A stretch of 64,000 nucleotides of DNA from Acanthaster planci (Eukaryota; Echinodermata; Asteroidea; Valvatida; Acanthasteridae): NCBI RefSeq assembly GCF_001949145.1, contig NW_019091394.1, positions 1,566,464 to 1,630,463 on the forward strand, written 5' to 3'. The notes under the pieces were generated by a model that saw only the letters and a list, made by a program, of their open reading frames with translations, was not told the origin of the DNA and did no database searches. Shown here piece by piece: positions 47,891 through 60,490 of the stretch (its first letter is position 1; each line of letters begins with the position of its first letter). The position numbers and the translations under genes were made by a program.

Positions 47891-48195
47891 GGGGTACTTC
47901 TTGGCCCCCATACATTTAATCGGGCACTCTTTCAGAATGCCATTTCTATATGGGGTACTTCTTGGCCCCCATACATTCAATCGGGCACTCTTTCAGAATG
48001 CCATTTCTATATGGGGTACTTCTTGGCCCCCATACATTCAATCGGGCACTCTTTCAGAATGCCATTTCTATATGGGGTACTTCTTGGCCCCCATACATTC
48101 AATCGGGCACTCTTTCAGAATGCCATTTCTATATGGGGTACTTCTTGGCCCCCATACATTCAATCGGGCACTCTTTCAGAATGCCATTTCTATAT
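47891..48195. repeat. Tandem array, 61-bp unit x 5, nearly perfect
   Basis: Units start (GGGGTACTTCTTGG...) at 47891, 47952, 48013, 48074 and 48135. Only one base differs (ACATTTAAT in unit 1, ACATTCAAT in the others). Because 61 is not a multiple of 3 and the unit has no stop in any forward frame, all three forward frames stay open across it. The near-identity means a very recent expansion or an assembly duplication. No promoter, homology or codon bias supports a protein. Confidence 0.92.
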
Positions 48196-50865
48196 CATAC
48201 ATTCACATTAGTGAATCACACAAACGAGGTGGTCTTATGTCCCGTGTACATCTATGAGCTGAAAACGTTTTTAAACAGTAAATAGTGAGGGAGCCTGTCT
48301 ATTTCAGTGTTACGTACAAGCACATGTACTAAGTATATGATTTCAAGGGAAAAATGTGAGAGCAAAAATACAAAAGCTGTGTCACCACACGACTTTTGGC
48401 GCCAGCCCCTGACCAGAATCCGGAGGGGGGTCTAATGCGTTATCAACCTGAGCTTCACTGGCATTCATATCGCACATTTTATTAAATAATACATGTAAAT
48501 ACACGTTCAGAATATTGGCATTTTGCTGTAAAAGCCTCGGCTATTATATTGCAGTTTATTAATGGCATTTGGATTATGTTTTTTTCAATTCATATTGTGG
48601 CAAGCATCACCCAAAGTGTTGTTTCATTTCGCCCTTCCATTACAGAGCGCCCCCTCTTGACATAACTGAGCCAGTGGCAGGCACATTTGATTCACGTTGA
48701 AATGCAAGGACAACCTTGCCTGAAATGGTCCTTCAATCAAAAATGTTATGTTGGCTTATACAGAACGATCGTACGGAATGATAATTTTGCAAGCACACAA
48801 AACACTGATTTTTTTTTTTTATGCACTGGATGTTTTGTCTTAAATCTGCTTGCTAGTATCATGAGAGGGCGCTGTTTATGCAACTAACGCAGAGCTGCTA
48901 GAGTAACACCAGCTTCAGATTTTGGAAACAAAATGGCTGATCATTATGCGCACGGTAGAATGTGCGGCTACTGCATACCAACTGTCGGTATGCACTGCGC
49001 ACATACACCTTGACAGTTTGTTTCAATAATGGTGACCCTCGTGTCGCAACCTACGCAGCAATGAAATACGAACAATAATACAAGCAGATGAAAATTCGCT
49101 GAGGTGCCGCTGGGTAAACTTAGAATATTTACTGTTCTGGCAATAGAGCAATTATTCCCAATTTTTGGGCTCATAACATCTTTTTGAAAATAAATATATG
49201 CTTTGTGTCCAACAGTAGTACAGTATTTACATATTTTTTTTTTTTACAAAAGTACAAAAATTACGTTTCTTAAAATTTCCGGGCCAAAATAGGAATCACC
49301 AGTACTGTGGAAAATATCATGGTACCGTAACATTTCTCTTCCTTTTACATAAACGTGGCTGGATCTTAATGGTGCGAGTACTTTGGCCAGGACTGCCTAG
49401 TGTGAGAGCCTGTATTCTGATATACTGGAGAGGACAGAGGTGCTTAAAAGCATAAATTTGATAAGCCAGATTTTCATGTACTAAGCAAAATTCTTCTGAC
49501 ACCTAGTCGCAAGCAATGCTCATGGCTTGGCGGTTTGGCCTGTAACCTGATATCGCTTAGCAAGTTTTTCCGTGCTTGGGCCGCATCCTGTGGCTAGGGC
49601 TACAAGCTAGATCCTCGAGGTGCCCATTGCAAGTACGTGGGAGCATGCGAACAACAGCCATAGCCGTAGCTCCAGAAGCCCGTTTCGGTCAACTACTGTA
49701 CTCGACCGTTCCATGAAATTGGCTCATGATTACAGTTGACAAGGATGTTTTTCGTGTGGCTCTTGGCTCATTGTCACGAGTCAAAAATTAGTACTAATCA
49801 ATATTTCCTAGCTGCTCTACAAACCTTTTTGTTTCAAATTAATACACCTCTACTTAACAGACTTTTGGCAAATAATTATCTCAAAATCCGTGACAACACT
49901 TGATGGAAGTCAAGTGTTGTCATGGATTCTGAGATCATTCCCCATCTTAGAGTGTTTTTCCGAACAAGTCTAGGGTCCTACAAAATTTAAGTAAGTCGAC
50001 AAAATCTCTACTTTTTGTTTAGGAAATCACCACATGTTCACCTTACATAATTTGTGACATCATTAAGAATGTGACCATTGTTTAACAATTATTTGTTCTG
50101 ACCTGTTTTACGATGCTAAAGCTCTACTCTACATCATCAGACATATAAATTCATAACTACCAGACTACAAAAAGCAATCTTCATCAAATTAAGACTTTGC
50201 CAATAAACAAACTTAACGACGTGCAGCTTTGTAGCATTAAACCCATAAAATACTGTTTTGTGAACTTTAATGTCGAGTAGGTTAGATAGGGTACACACAT
50301 TCGCAATTGCACAATAAGTTTTCTTCAGACCGAAGCATAAAAAAGAACAACTTTTCCGCCTAAACTAAGGACTACGGTGTAGTCTAAACATACACATTTA
50401 AAACTCTGGAATGAAAACGGTAATCTGTTGAGAGCTTTTACGTCTCTTCCGATTGTAAATGAGTTTTTTGTTGTTTGACCATAACACAAGGATAACGTCT
50501 CTGGTTTGAAACTCCCAACCCAATAGTCATTCCCAACGTAGAGTAGTACTGTGTGGTAGTTTTACACATCTCACAACAAATATCAGTGAGCATAACTTGA
50601 AGAATTCGGTCAATATTTGGTCTGTTGCTTCATGGTTCATAAACACTCAAGGCCTACTTCACAGAGTCTTCTAAACTAACGCCTTGATCAGGAGGGATTT
50701 GGGACTTCACAAATGACACAAAACACAGTTGAACTCGCTTTTTGTATGAGGAATACATGTGCACAGTGTCAGACCTGCAAATTTGAGACGATTCCGAGGA
50801 AAAGTGACAGGTGAAGGCAGGGTTTAGGTCTAAAATCTAGTCTGGTTCAAGCCAATTTGTTTCAT

Positions 50866-51065
50866 CAGGCCAGGGTTTGTCTCCCATCTCCTTGGTACAA
50901 AATGACCAAGAATATTTCTATTCCCCACCGGAACAGGATGCCAGTCCCCTATTACATGTAATGACGGTACCCATTTATACTCCTGGGTAGAGAGGCAAGC
51001 GGGGTTGAAATGGCTTAATACTCGGGCACCAGGACCCGTGGTTTGCAGTTGGATTCCAACCCCCA
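50866..51065. repeat. Dispersed repeat (GGATGCCAGTCC family), copy 1
   Basis: Contains AGGATGCCAGTCCC...TATACTCCTGGGTAGAGAGG...GGATTCCAACCCC. The same order of words, diverged, is found in the tandem copies at 55982-56265. Non-coding. Confidence 0.5.
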
Positions 51066-52079
51066 AACCTCTGGACTCAAGTCGTGAATCTCACCCTAAC
51101 AACCGTCATGCCAAGCTCCACCCTCTAAGTTAAGGTCAACATCAAATTTATCCAACAAGATTTCAGAATTTTTTTTTTAGAATTTCTCAGAAAACCACCA
51201 AGAAATTATAAGCTTACTAGGTTAAAGATTAAAGCCATACAAGTTTCATATGAATAATTCTTGAAATACAAGTAAACATATAATTCTTCAAATCTGATTT
51301 GAGCCAACTATTTACACATTTGGTATAATCCAAAGCTGACATCCTAGGGCAACCACTTACTGGAGGTGAAAATCCTGGCTTGTATAGTGAGTACAAGTCT
51401 TTTCTTCTTTGGACTAATGCCCAGCAGGCCAAATGATCCCAAACATTTACCAGCAATTCAGAGCAAGCTCATATCAAAGACTATGCTTACTCCAGGCAGC
51501 AGTAGACGGAGCTCACTGGCTGCACACACAAACCGATATCCTTCTTTTTTTTTTCAGGAAGGGCCATAAAGTGTTTCAATGAGAAGTTTAAAAGATCGTT
51601 TTTATCTGATGGACTGTTTTCTGGTAACAAGTACTTCAGAAATAAGAAGTGCTTATGTTGTGTGCATTTTTTTTGGTACGATTATTTAATTTCTAATTTT
51701 TTTAAAATTTAATTTTTAGGTTTTCATTTTTGGGGCGTTCTTTTTTAAACTGGGTTGGAAATTATCTTATTTTTGTTTACATTTTGTGAAATTGTTTGCT
51801 TAAATGAGCAATGTAATTTTCCAGTTTTGGACTTTAATAAGTTTATCTTATCTTAACCGCAGTTTGACTAATTCTGACCGAGTGCACATTTAGTCTGGTT
51901 GATTGTCTGGCACCAGCCTACTCAGATTTGAGGAATTACTGGTAACCCACAGCTGTATGCATAACATCATTATGCACTGTAGAGTAGGGAGCCAGGTTCA
52001 TGAGCTGCCATGATGTTAGGCAATTTTCAGGTGTCCTGGGAATAGCTAATGGCATTATACACTTATCAGGCACTAGTGT

Positions 52080-52180
52080 TGAGACATTCACCAGTCACAA
52101 GTCACAACGTAAACAATGACAAAGGAATGCTTTTGTTGCAGTTCATTTGAATAGCTTGTGACTTATAAGCCTTTTGCAAG
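52080..52180. repeat. Dispersed repeat (AATGCTTTTG-CAGTTCATTTGAA family)
   Basis: CCAGTCACAAGTC...GGAATGCTTTTGTTGCAGTTCATTTGAATAGCTTGTGACTT recurs, diverged, at 62092-62290 (DAW1 intron 2) and 53746-53935 (GRTP1 intron 5). Non-coding, downstream of GRTP1. Confidence 0.5.
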
Positions 52181-52556
52181 TTAAATTTGAATTAAATCTG
52201 GTACACGGAATTCGTTAATTCACATCAACATAATCTGAATTCTCCATAATGTAATACCTCGTCAATTTTACCTGTAGGTATATTTTTTCAGGTTGTTGAA
52301 ACAAAAGAAAAGCATGGACGCATGAACTCTAAGGATTCCCTCGCCAGTGATGTAGGACAAGTTATTGTTACATCTGGAAGCCCTTACCAGTGGCTCGCAT
52401 TAAACAGGCGTGTCTATGGACGGCATCTGGGTAGCGGCTATGACAACTTCGCATAGACACGTGTGCTGGCAACGGCCGTAGCCAGGACTTCCGGATGCAG
52501 CCTCCGCATGAGTTGATGTGGAGACTGGCTCTGTAATCACAAGCCCGTCCCTGCGG

Positions 52557-55500
52557 TTACTCCTTGGTCTCTGCCATTTTGCAGTCGTTCCGCAGCCTCT
52601 CAATGGTGGCCCTACCCAGGGGCTGAGAGTCAAGAAACACGTTCTACGAGGAAATGAATTTCAGGTGTACAAATGTCAAGAGCAATACAAAACCCATTCA
52701 GCTATCGGAATTGCATTAGTGACGAAATCTCTTCCTACAGCCAAGTACGATTCTTGTATGAAATAGAATCTGGTGGGAAAAAAACCAAAGACAGGTTTTC
52801 CATCGACATATTTAATACTTGTGGATTTGCAGATTGATTAATTTTTCAGATTAACAATGACACTGCTCGGCACTTAAGTTGGGTCACTGTCTGAGATTGG
52901 ATCTTGGTTACAAAATGGGCCCAGTGTGGCCCACATCTGAAATTGGGCCTGGGCTACAATTGGACCCCTGTTGACAATGTGCACAGTCCATGCAGGACTT
53001 GGCCCTCATCTGGAATGAGAAACAAAGTGTCCAACTTGAGCCATGGCCTGCAGTCGGGCCTTGGTCTGAAGTTGGGACACCCGGCAAGCCTCACCTGCAT
53101 GAAGGTGTGACAATCGGTGTTCCTGGAGTGCAGCGTGACCTTCTTGAAGGCCTCTATCAGCGTGGGAAAGCTGCTGGCCCCCAGGATGAGGTCCTGGTTC
53201 TGCTTGATTAGGCTCAGGCAGACCCGAAAGAGAATCTTGGAGCCCTCGTAGAAGAGGCAGTCCCAGATCCGCAAGACAGTCTGTCAATTAAAAAGACAAA
53301 GCACCCAAAACAAGTTTTGCAATAGACCTGTAACACACCGACGTCGCACTTTGTTTTAATTTTTCTTTTGGTAGAAGGTGAAGAAACTGGCATAGACCTC
53401 AAAATACAACGAATTTTTGAATCTGGGTTGAAGTATGCCTCTCCAACTGACCTCGATGGGCAGGACGTCCAGGAAGAGACAGATGAACCACTTGGTGGTG
53501 GGGATGGACCAGGGCACCGATTCCGCCTCGATCCGCCGGCTGACCTCGGGCAGCTTCTGCTTGACCAGCTCTCCCAGCACCTCCTGGTCAATCTTCAGAC
53601 CGTTCATCTGCCGGGTGTAGTAGGCTGAAAACAAGACAGGAAAAAAAAAAAGGAAAAAGAGGTTGATGCGCCCGGCTAGAAAAACTGGCGTTGGCCGCCC
53701 TCAAAGGAGGGCCCCTGGTGTGGATTGATTGAGTCTGGTCAGAGCAGAGCTGTAGTCGAATCCGCCAAAAGTACTACCATGAGTCCAGACTTGCATTCAG
53801 TTGAGAGCTGCAGGATCAACAGTGGCAATGGAAAGCTTTTAGCCACAGTTTACTGGAACAGCTGGTGACTTGCCTCGAGATGGTTTGACTTGTGATTGGG
53901 ACTTGTGACAGGTTAGATTACGGTCCTAGTTCAGAGTCTGGACCCCATTTCAGTCACCCCCCCACATGCCCCATCACCATGGCTCTTTTCAATCAAAGGA
54001 GGAGTGCCTCTGATCAAGACAGCCGGTGATCAGTGACTCAAGCTCTCTAGCCCACCTGGCAAGATTCTCTTGACGAGGGTCTCCAGGAGGAAGAAGCAGC
54101 TCTCCTCGTCCCTGACAATCAGGAGCATCAGGGCGACAATGAAGTTTAGGCCCTGGCAGTAGCCGTCCGCCCGGTGGTGGTGGGAGAAGGCCACCAGCAC
54201 GTTCTGCAGTGAGGCTCTCTTGCTGACCGTTGAGTCATTACAGAAGTGGATGTTTTCGGGGAATGTTCGGTGAAGATCTGAAATTCAACAATTTTGGGGG
54301 CAACATGATTTCGGGGAAATGTTTTGCAAAGGTGTGCTCCATACACAGTAAACAAGTCATTTGATAAAAACAAGTTGTCCGTTATTTGACTAACAGAAAT
54401 CCCAGGCTTGTTACGACATTCATCTGAAATCTCTACAACATGCTTACACAGAAAGCTCAAACCATTGGCTCGATACATCATAAAGTAGAAATAACGAGCT
54501 GGTTACAGTATTGTAAAGAAATACCTAGCTGATCATGGTATTAATCATATCTCAGCAGAAATATAACTTGTTCACTGTAACATTAAACTCAATATAGATA
54601 GCACTGCATGTTAATTCTTGGCTGATTTCGGTTGATTCCTCAGAAGAAGAGCTCCAGGCCAACATTCTCATTGCCTGACAACTCACCAGTTTTGATGACC
54701 TCCATCAGCTCTTGATCCTTGGGACCCTCCAGCAGCCTCTGGTACAAGCCAGGATTCCCTGCTTTCATCTTCTCAGCTCCACTGATGTACATCCACACTA
54801 CTCCCCGGTATTCGTTGGAAATGCCCTTCCGGATATATCTTTTAACTGTGAAGGTGAAAAATACAAGGATACCTCATCACATTTACCTCAAGTTTGGACA
54901 TTCTTGCAAAGAGTGTTCCAAAATCCTCTTTAAGTCAATCCCATTGTGGGACAGAGGCTGTGGCCTACCTCCCTCAGTCCTGCAAAAGCTGCCGGGCGCC
55001 CGTGTACAGATAATGCTGATTTTGTGCACATTCAAGTGAAAACTCGTCACATGTATTTCCATGCTAGGGATATGAATCAGGCGATGTGCCCCAAACTTTG
55101 GCAGAGGTTAAACAGGGCTGTCTCCTGTTTCTGTACAGAGTCTATGTAATGTGCCCAGGGGTGTCGCAATGTGGGGGGGGGGAGGGCCGGAAGGGGTGCA
55201 GGATGTGACATACAAGCATTTATCACTTTTTCACTGCCCAAAGTATTCTTTTCGGCAAAGACTGCATGCCAGCGAAAGGCACTCCCAAGAACAGCGGCAA
55301 CCACGGTGAGATGATATTCAGTGTTGTTTAATTTGAAAAGCATCCACTAGTGGTGGAGGGCTGCTAGCCCTCGACTGACTGTCCAACTGTCCAACTGACC
55401 AACTGACCGACCAGACAGGTGTTCAGCACCAATGCATGTGTCACTTTTGTCAGCTGGGGGAAGGATTTGTGCAAAGAACCTGCCGAGTTGGCCCTCTATC

Positions 55501-58500
55501 CATAGGGCTTGAACCAAATGTACACCTCTCATTGCCCCTACCTTTGGCTGACTTTTTGACCTTTTTCTTTCCGTCCATGAACTTGCTCCATTTGCCCGCC
55601 CGCCGAGCCAAGACACTGAGGTACTGCGACATAAACTGCTCGTAGGTGTCATAGTCAAAGTCATCCGGTCTCTGGAAGCCATAGGCATCAATTTCACTAA
55701 AAAAAGAAAAAAGACAAAACCCAAATCCCCAAAGTCAATAAAATAGTAACTTTTGAAAGAGTTCTGTGCTGTGCCAAAAAAGGTCTCCAGTTGTAGCTAA
55801 AGTCTCCAAAACATTGGGGTGGGTTGATTTGGAATTGGTGATGTCTTCATAGCAAAATCTACATGTAGTATGCTTGTGGGTGTGGTTTTTTTTTGGTCTG
55901 GGAATGGAAAGGGGTGGGAGAGTACAGTGTTTTCTGAGCCAATTCACCTCCCCAGGCCAGTGTTCATCTGAACCGAGTGAGAACATTTCTACTCTGTTCT
56001 CCCTCGCCCCAATGGGATGCCAGTCCACAGTAGGCTGTTCCGTGGCTTATTAACAGTACAGAGCTAAACTCCTAGGTGGAGAAAGGTCCGACTGCCAACA
56101 GCAGAATTCGAACCCTGAACCCTAACATTTCTACTCTGTTCTCCCTCGCCCCAATGGGATGCCAGTCCACAGTAGGCTGTTCCGTGGCTTATTAACAGTA
56201 CAGAGCTAAACTCCTAGGTGGAGAAAGGTCCGACTGCCAACAGCAGAATTCGAACCCTGAACCCTATTTTCACTAGTCACTGACCTTATTAACCACAAAA
56301 CCACAAAATATCAACAGAAATGAACAGCATGATCTCTGCCAACAGAAAATTACACTCTGCCTATAATAACAACAAAATTATGGCTGCTAAGAAAACAACA
56401 TGGATGAAACATGCTGAAATACAACATGTAACGTTCTCCACAAAAAAGGAAGAGTCCAGAATATCCAAAGGTGGAACAACAGTACAACTTCCTCAAGTGA
56501 GACTGACAAAAAACCCACAAAGTGGGGCTGAGTCAATTTGAATAATTAACTTTTCGAATATTCGATCTTCAATTTGATCGAATATCCAGATATTCAGTCG
56601 TACTGACAAGCAGATTGTTGATGAACAAACCATATACAAAATCAGTTGCAATAACACACACAATTGTACATTATGATCAGTGTAATAGCTTCTCACATCT
56701 AGGAGTATCTCCAGTAACGATTTAGCAAGATTTAAGAGATGCCCTGTAGAAAATTTCTATTCCTTTGAAATTGTCTGATTGATAATTTACTTTTTAAATC
56801 ATTGTAAGGTTTCTGACACTTTTCATTTGAATCTGCTTGAAACAAGCCTCCATGGTGCCATTTTTCTCATTTAAAACAAAGAAAATTTTCCCTTCCTTTT
56901 CATGAATTTTGCATTCGAATATTCAAACTCAAAATAATAATACTCAAATATTTGAAAATCTTCAATTTTCAAGATGTATCGCAAGCTCTCGGACAAGCAC
57001 TGAGCATACAGTGTTTATTAATATTAATATACGTTGGGTAAGGGCAAACCTGTTATATATAATTTGAAAATTGATCAAACATTCGGTTATTTGGATATTC
57101 GGCACAGCCCTAACACAAAGGTTTAGCAACGAAACTGCAACCACTTCAAGTAGAGAGCAGCGTCATCATGATTCGAATCTCTCCGTGCACAGCAGGAAGT
57201 AAGGTAAAGTAATACAGCAAGGTTGAATTTTCAACCGCAACCCGAGTATACCACGTTGGAAGCTCGACATTGTACTTACATGTACATGTATGTACAATCG
57301 ACATGCAGCTAGGCTTTCTTTGTTATTTAAATGTCAGTATTCTGCACCTGTAATAAAGTGTACATGCTCAGGGTACTGTTTTATTTCATAACATGTGGGC
57401 ATGAGTTGAATTCATTATGTGAAGCATACACCTGTGCCAATACATAATTTATGCGAGCAAACCAGGCAGAATGACTCGCCACATGCATAAACGTACTCTG
57501 AACAAATCTGTGTACTGTACGTGTATATCTCTGCATGTACATGTAGCTGGCATCAGCCGGAATTGTCAACAGATAACAAAAGAGTCAATCGTAATGACTG
57601 AATATTTGATTATCCGGTAAATACCATATTCTTGCAAAAGCAAAAACAAATAAACACCTTTGGGCGGTGATCTACCTCACTGAATTTCAGGACTCTGGAG
57701 GAGGGGAGACCAAACGATTATCTGGTCCTGATTAGAAATCTACTCCCATAAATCTCAGTCATAACATATATACCAGTAATATTCGGTATAAAGCCCTACA
57801 ACAGATTTATTAACATAGTATTGGCTCCAGGCCCAGATGAGAGAATAGCCTGTTTGAAGAATAACTGTCTTTTTGATGAGTCCCAACTTGCACATGGTTG
57901 CGAGTATGTACACTGTACATGTACATGACACTGGCAAAGGTAGATGTCAGAGTTGGGCACACTTGTTGGTGAAAAATAGACCTCACTTTTTCAATTGCTG
58001 ATTTGTTTTCTGAAACTGGATATTTCGAAGAGAAGTTATTGAAGTGGACAAAAGTAGACACCGACAAAAGGAAATAAACACGTACATGTATTGGAAATTT
58101 GCCCGAGCTCAGCATATACATGTATCATGCATCATGCATTATGCAAACAACTCTGTGGGCGGGTAAGTTAAGCCTTTTAACCCTAACAGTCCCGAATGCT
58201 ACAAAGTACTACTTAGTACTAAAATGTAGTACTCAGCCCTGTCGCTTGTAAGAGGACATGACATTATTATTCTCTGAAGCCATAAAATACAATAGAGTAG
58301 ACAATGTACCATACCGTGCTGTGGCACTATGAATGCATGGTTTCATTGTTCTCTGTACGAGTAACAACGAAATAAACCTAGCCAGAAATAGTAATTTGTA
58401 GCGCAAGGTCCTTCAGGCTCAGAGTGTTACTTAATATTTTGTAGTACTGAGTACTCCAAGCAAAACAACGCCCGGTACTGTTAAGGTTAAAACCACCCCC

Positions 58501-60487
58501 CCCCAAAAAAAATCAAAGGATAAACAAAAATAGCATATTACTAGTGAGGGAGAGTCGAGATTAAACATGTCACTGTTTAATATTCTGGAATCTCCCAGCT
58601 TCCTAAATGGTCAATAACTGTCCACGCCTCGTAAGTAATTTGAGGAAATAAAGAGTTTTGTTACCATAAAAATAAAACAGTGGAAGGTTCGTCCATTTCA
58701 GTGAAACCTTCAAAGTAATTCCTTCCACTTTCTGTGGAAGCTGTTTCACAATCGATTAAGCTTTGGAATGCCTGTCATTTAGGGACAATGGGGGATGGGA
58801 TGAGGAAATCCAACACTGCTTTTATGAGATTTTTTGTGGTGTTTGTCAATTTGTAATCGTAAGCGACATGAAAGAAAAAGAAGCCAGCTACTTCAAGGAA
58901 AAGTTGTTTTAAATCTGATCCTCTTTGAAATTTTTTCCACTTCATTTTTCATAAATTGCAATTTGTTTCTTACTTTTGACTGAATAAAGATAAAATGCCA
59001 CTTTTTTGTCTCTTTTTTCAACTAAATCTCTCATTTTGACACTCAAAATGTGGCTTTTTAACACATCTACCTTTGCCAAAAGCAAACAAAACAATATCTC
59101 CAACAAAATAAACATAAAAGGAGAAAATAAGCCAAACACAATTGTCAAACATATTTTTCCAGATCAAACTAGGCTATTCGTGGCTATGAACAGCTGTTGC
59201 CACATTATTGATTTGTCGTGCCAAACAAATGCATTTGATCAGAACAGTATGGATTTGTAAACACAATGCAAGAATTCAACAGATAATACATACTCAAGGT
59301 TAGCACTAACAGTCCACAAAATTTTGATGGGGGATGGAATTTAAAACAAGCTCTGGAAAGAGTTCTACATACGGAAAACATTTATTTACTCTTAAAATGT
59401 TATAACAGCCATCAGAAGGTGATAAGATATTCTAAAAAGTGAAATTTAGCTTGGAAAATTCTGAAGCATTTACTTAGAAAACACTTGGGGCAAGAGTTCC
59501 ACAGGGACGCCAGTAATTATTCCTACAGTGACCTATAATTAGCTGTCAGTGTGAGAAAGCAAAAACATGTCCAGAAAAGTTCAATTTGGGAAGGAAAATA
59601 CTAAGTCGTTTAGGCCTACTTGGAAAACACCTAGGGTTTTTCAGACCAAATTCGTAGGCACAGGGTGTCAAATGGCATCTGTACAGTGCACATAGAACTT
59701 TTTCCACACTTACATGTAGGTTTTTCAGACAGTTTCACAGGTTTGTGCACAGGGGCATCAAGCGTTGTTCGTATATGGAACTTTTCCAAGTTCCAAATGT
59801 GGCCAATAAGCCTACCACTGTACCAGTACCATTCTTGAGTTTAACAAACACCACCAAGTTATAAAAATACAACCTTTGTCAAGCTAGTAGGGCTAACTTT
59901 TCTTCAATTTCAGTTTTCCCTAAACAGAGCCAGGCTAGGGCCTACACCATCATAATAGTAGACTTTTTAGACTTATCACTAGCCTAGGCCTAAAATTGTC
60001 TTATAATAACGATGAAAATCAAAGTGAGGTAAATTTGACTGTCAGTCATGTCTAGTCAGCAGGCGAGTGCATGTCCGCTGAATATGGGACTCTTTTTTAA
60101 ATGGTTAGCTCTAAGTACGATTGATATGTACGCCAACACGATCAACAGTATCGCGCAGATTATCAGGACTGTGTGCACCGCTATAGTTTCCAACGCTGAC
60201 ATTATACGCTCGTAACGTTAGGCCTGCATGTACAGCCTGGGCTCAGGGCTAGGGATACGTCGGCTGGCTTGACGGAAGTTGGCACAAACCGCACAGGCTG
60301 ACGGAGTAATTTCGCAATGATTATTTGAATTGTTGCATTTCAGACCAATAAAACTTGAAAACAAAAATCCTCCGTCCAAGAACGGCCAACCCACAAGAGC
60401 GAACAAAGTTTCCGGGACGGGTAACGCCTACCTCCGAAAATCTTTGTCGCCGTCTCCGCCTGTCGTGACTCCACCGGTGGCCGCCAT
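52557..60487 (-). CDS. GRTP1: Growth hormone-regulated TBC protein 1 (Rab GTPase-activating protein)
   Basis: TBC-domain protein expected to speed GTP hydrolysis by a Rab GTPase in membrane traffic. Coding exons in transcript order: 60432-60487, 55542-55696, 54687-54845, 54056-54277, 53452-53624, 53095-53280, 52557-52643. All use GT-AG, phases agree, total 1038 nt, 345 aa (human is about 336). The N-terminus carries the family signature IDAYGFQRPDDFDYDTYEQF (residues 21-40) and RRAGKWSKFM. The TBC domain runs from KRYIRKGISNEYRG. The arginine-finger motif I-x-x-D-x-x-R is IKTDLHR (R127) and the glutamine-finger motif is YCQG (Q165); both are intact. KWFICLFLDVLPIE, then RIWDCLFYEGSKILFRV and HTFMQ, close the domain. 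The start ATG sits in AAGATGGCGGCC, with A at -3 and G at +4. It is divergent from DAW1, 172 bp away. The substrate Rab is not known from sequence. Confidence 0.93.
53746..53935. repeat. Dispersed repeat, second copy (GRTP1 intron)
   Basis: Shares GGAAAGCTTTTAGCCACAGTTTACTGGAACAGCTGGTGACTTG-type text with 52080-52180 and 62092-62290, with many substitutions. Confidence 0.4.
55982..56265. repeat. 142-bp tandem duplication (two copies)
   Basis: Copies at 55982-56123 and 56124-56265 look identical apart from their edges. Each runs from AACATTTCTACTCTG to GAATTCGAACCCTGAACCCT. The unit belongs to the GGATGCCAGTCC dispersed family and ends with a B-box-like TTCGAACCC. Lies in GRTP1 intron 1. Confidence 0.85.
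58177..58490. mobile_element. TTAACCCTAACAG-ended element (about 314 bp)
   Basis: Starts TTAACCCTAACAGTCCCG and ends CGGTACTGTTAAGGTTAA. GTAGTACT-type words near both ends are inverted. The left half matches, in reverse complement, the right half of 21538-21694. Non-coding, in GRTP1 intron 1. Confidence 0.6.
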
Positions 60488-60490
60488 CTT
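60479..60490 (-). promoter_or_regulatory. YY1-type motif over the GRTP1 start codon
   Basis: On the minus strand the sequence is AAGATGGCGGCC, an exact match to the core AAnATGGCGGC bound by YY1 in animals. It includes the GRTP1 ATG, as in many housekeeping genes where YY1 sites sit just downstream of the transcription start. Confidence 0.55.

Larger units (their letters stand above)
41564..52556. other. Probable FMR1/FXR 3'UTR, then intergenic DNA
   Basis: No coding gene is recognisable. The first 2-5 kb is AT-rich with T and A tracts and looks like a long 3'UTR. AATAAA signals occur on + at 41949-41954, 42447-42452, 44988-44993 and 45818-45823, and the real end is unknown. The stretch also holds a TTAACCCTAAC element (42714-42938), a C-tract with one N (43791-43813), the 61-bp array (47891-48195) and a dispersed repeat (50866-51065). 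The GRTP1 3'UTR must lie at the right end on -. Confidence 0.45.

Noticed and set aside
47891-48195. CRISPR array
   Set aside because: Repeats are directly adjacent with no unique spacers, and the window is animal DNA.
47870-48285. Three overlapping repeat-protein frames of 111-118 codons
   Set aside because: They arise from a 61-bp unit without stops. The same DNA gives all three, with no codon bias or homology.
53006-53287. 93-codon minus-strand frame over GRTP1 exon 6
   Set aside because: A shadow of the real exon, which reads TVLRIWDCLFYEGSK in another frame.
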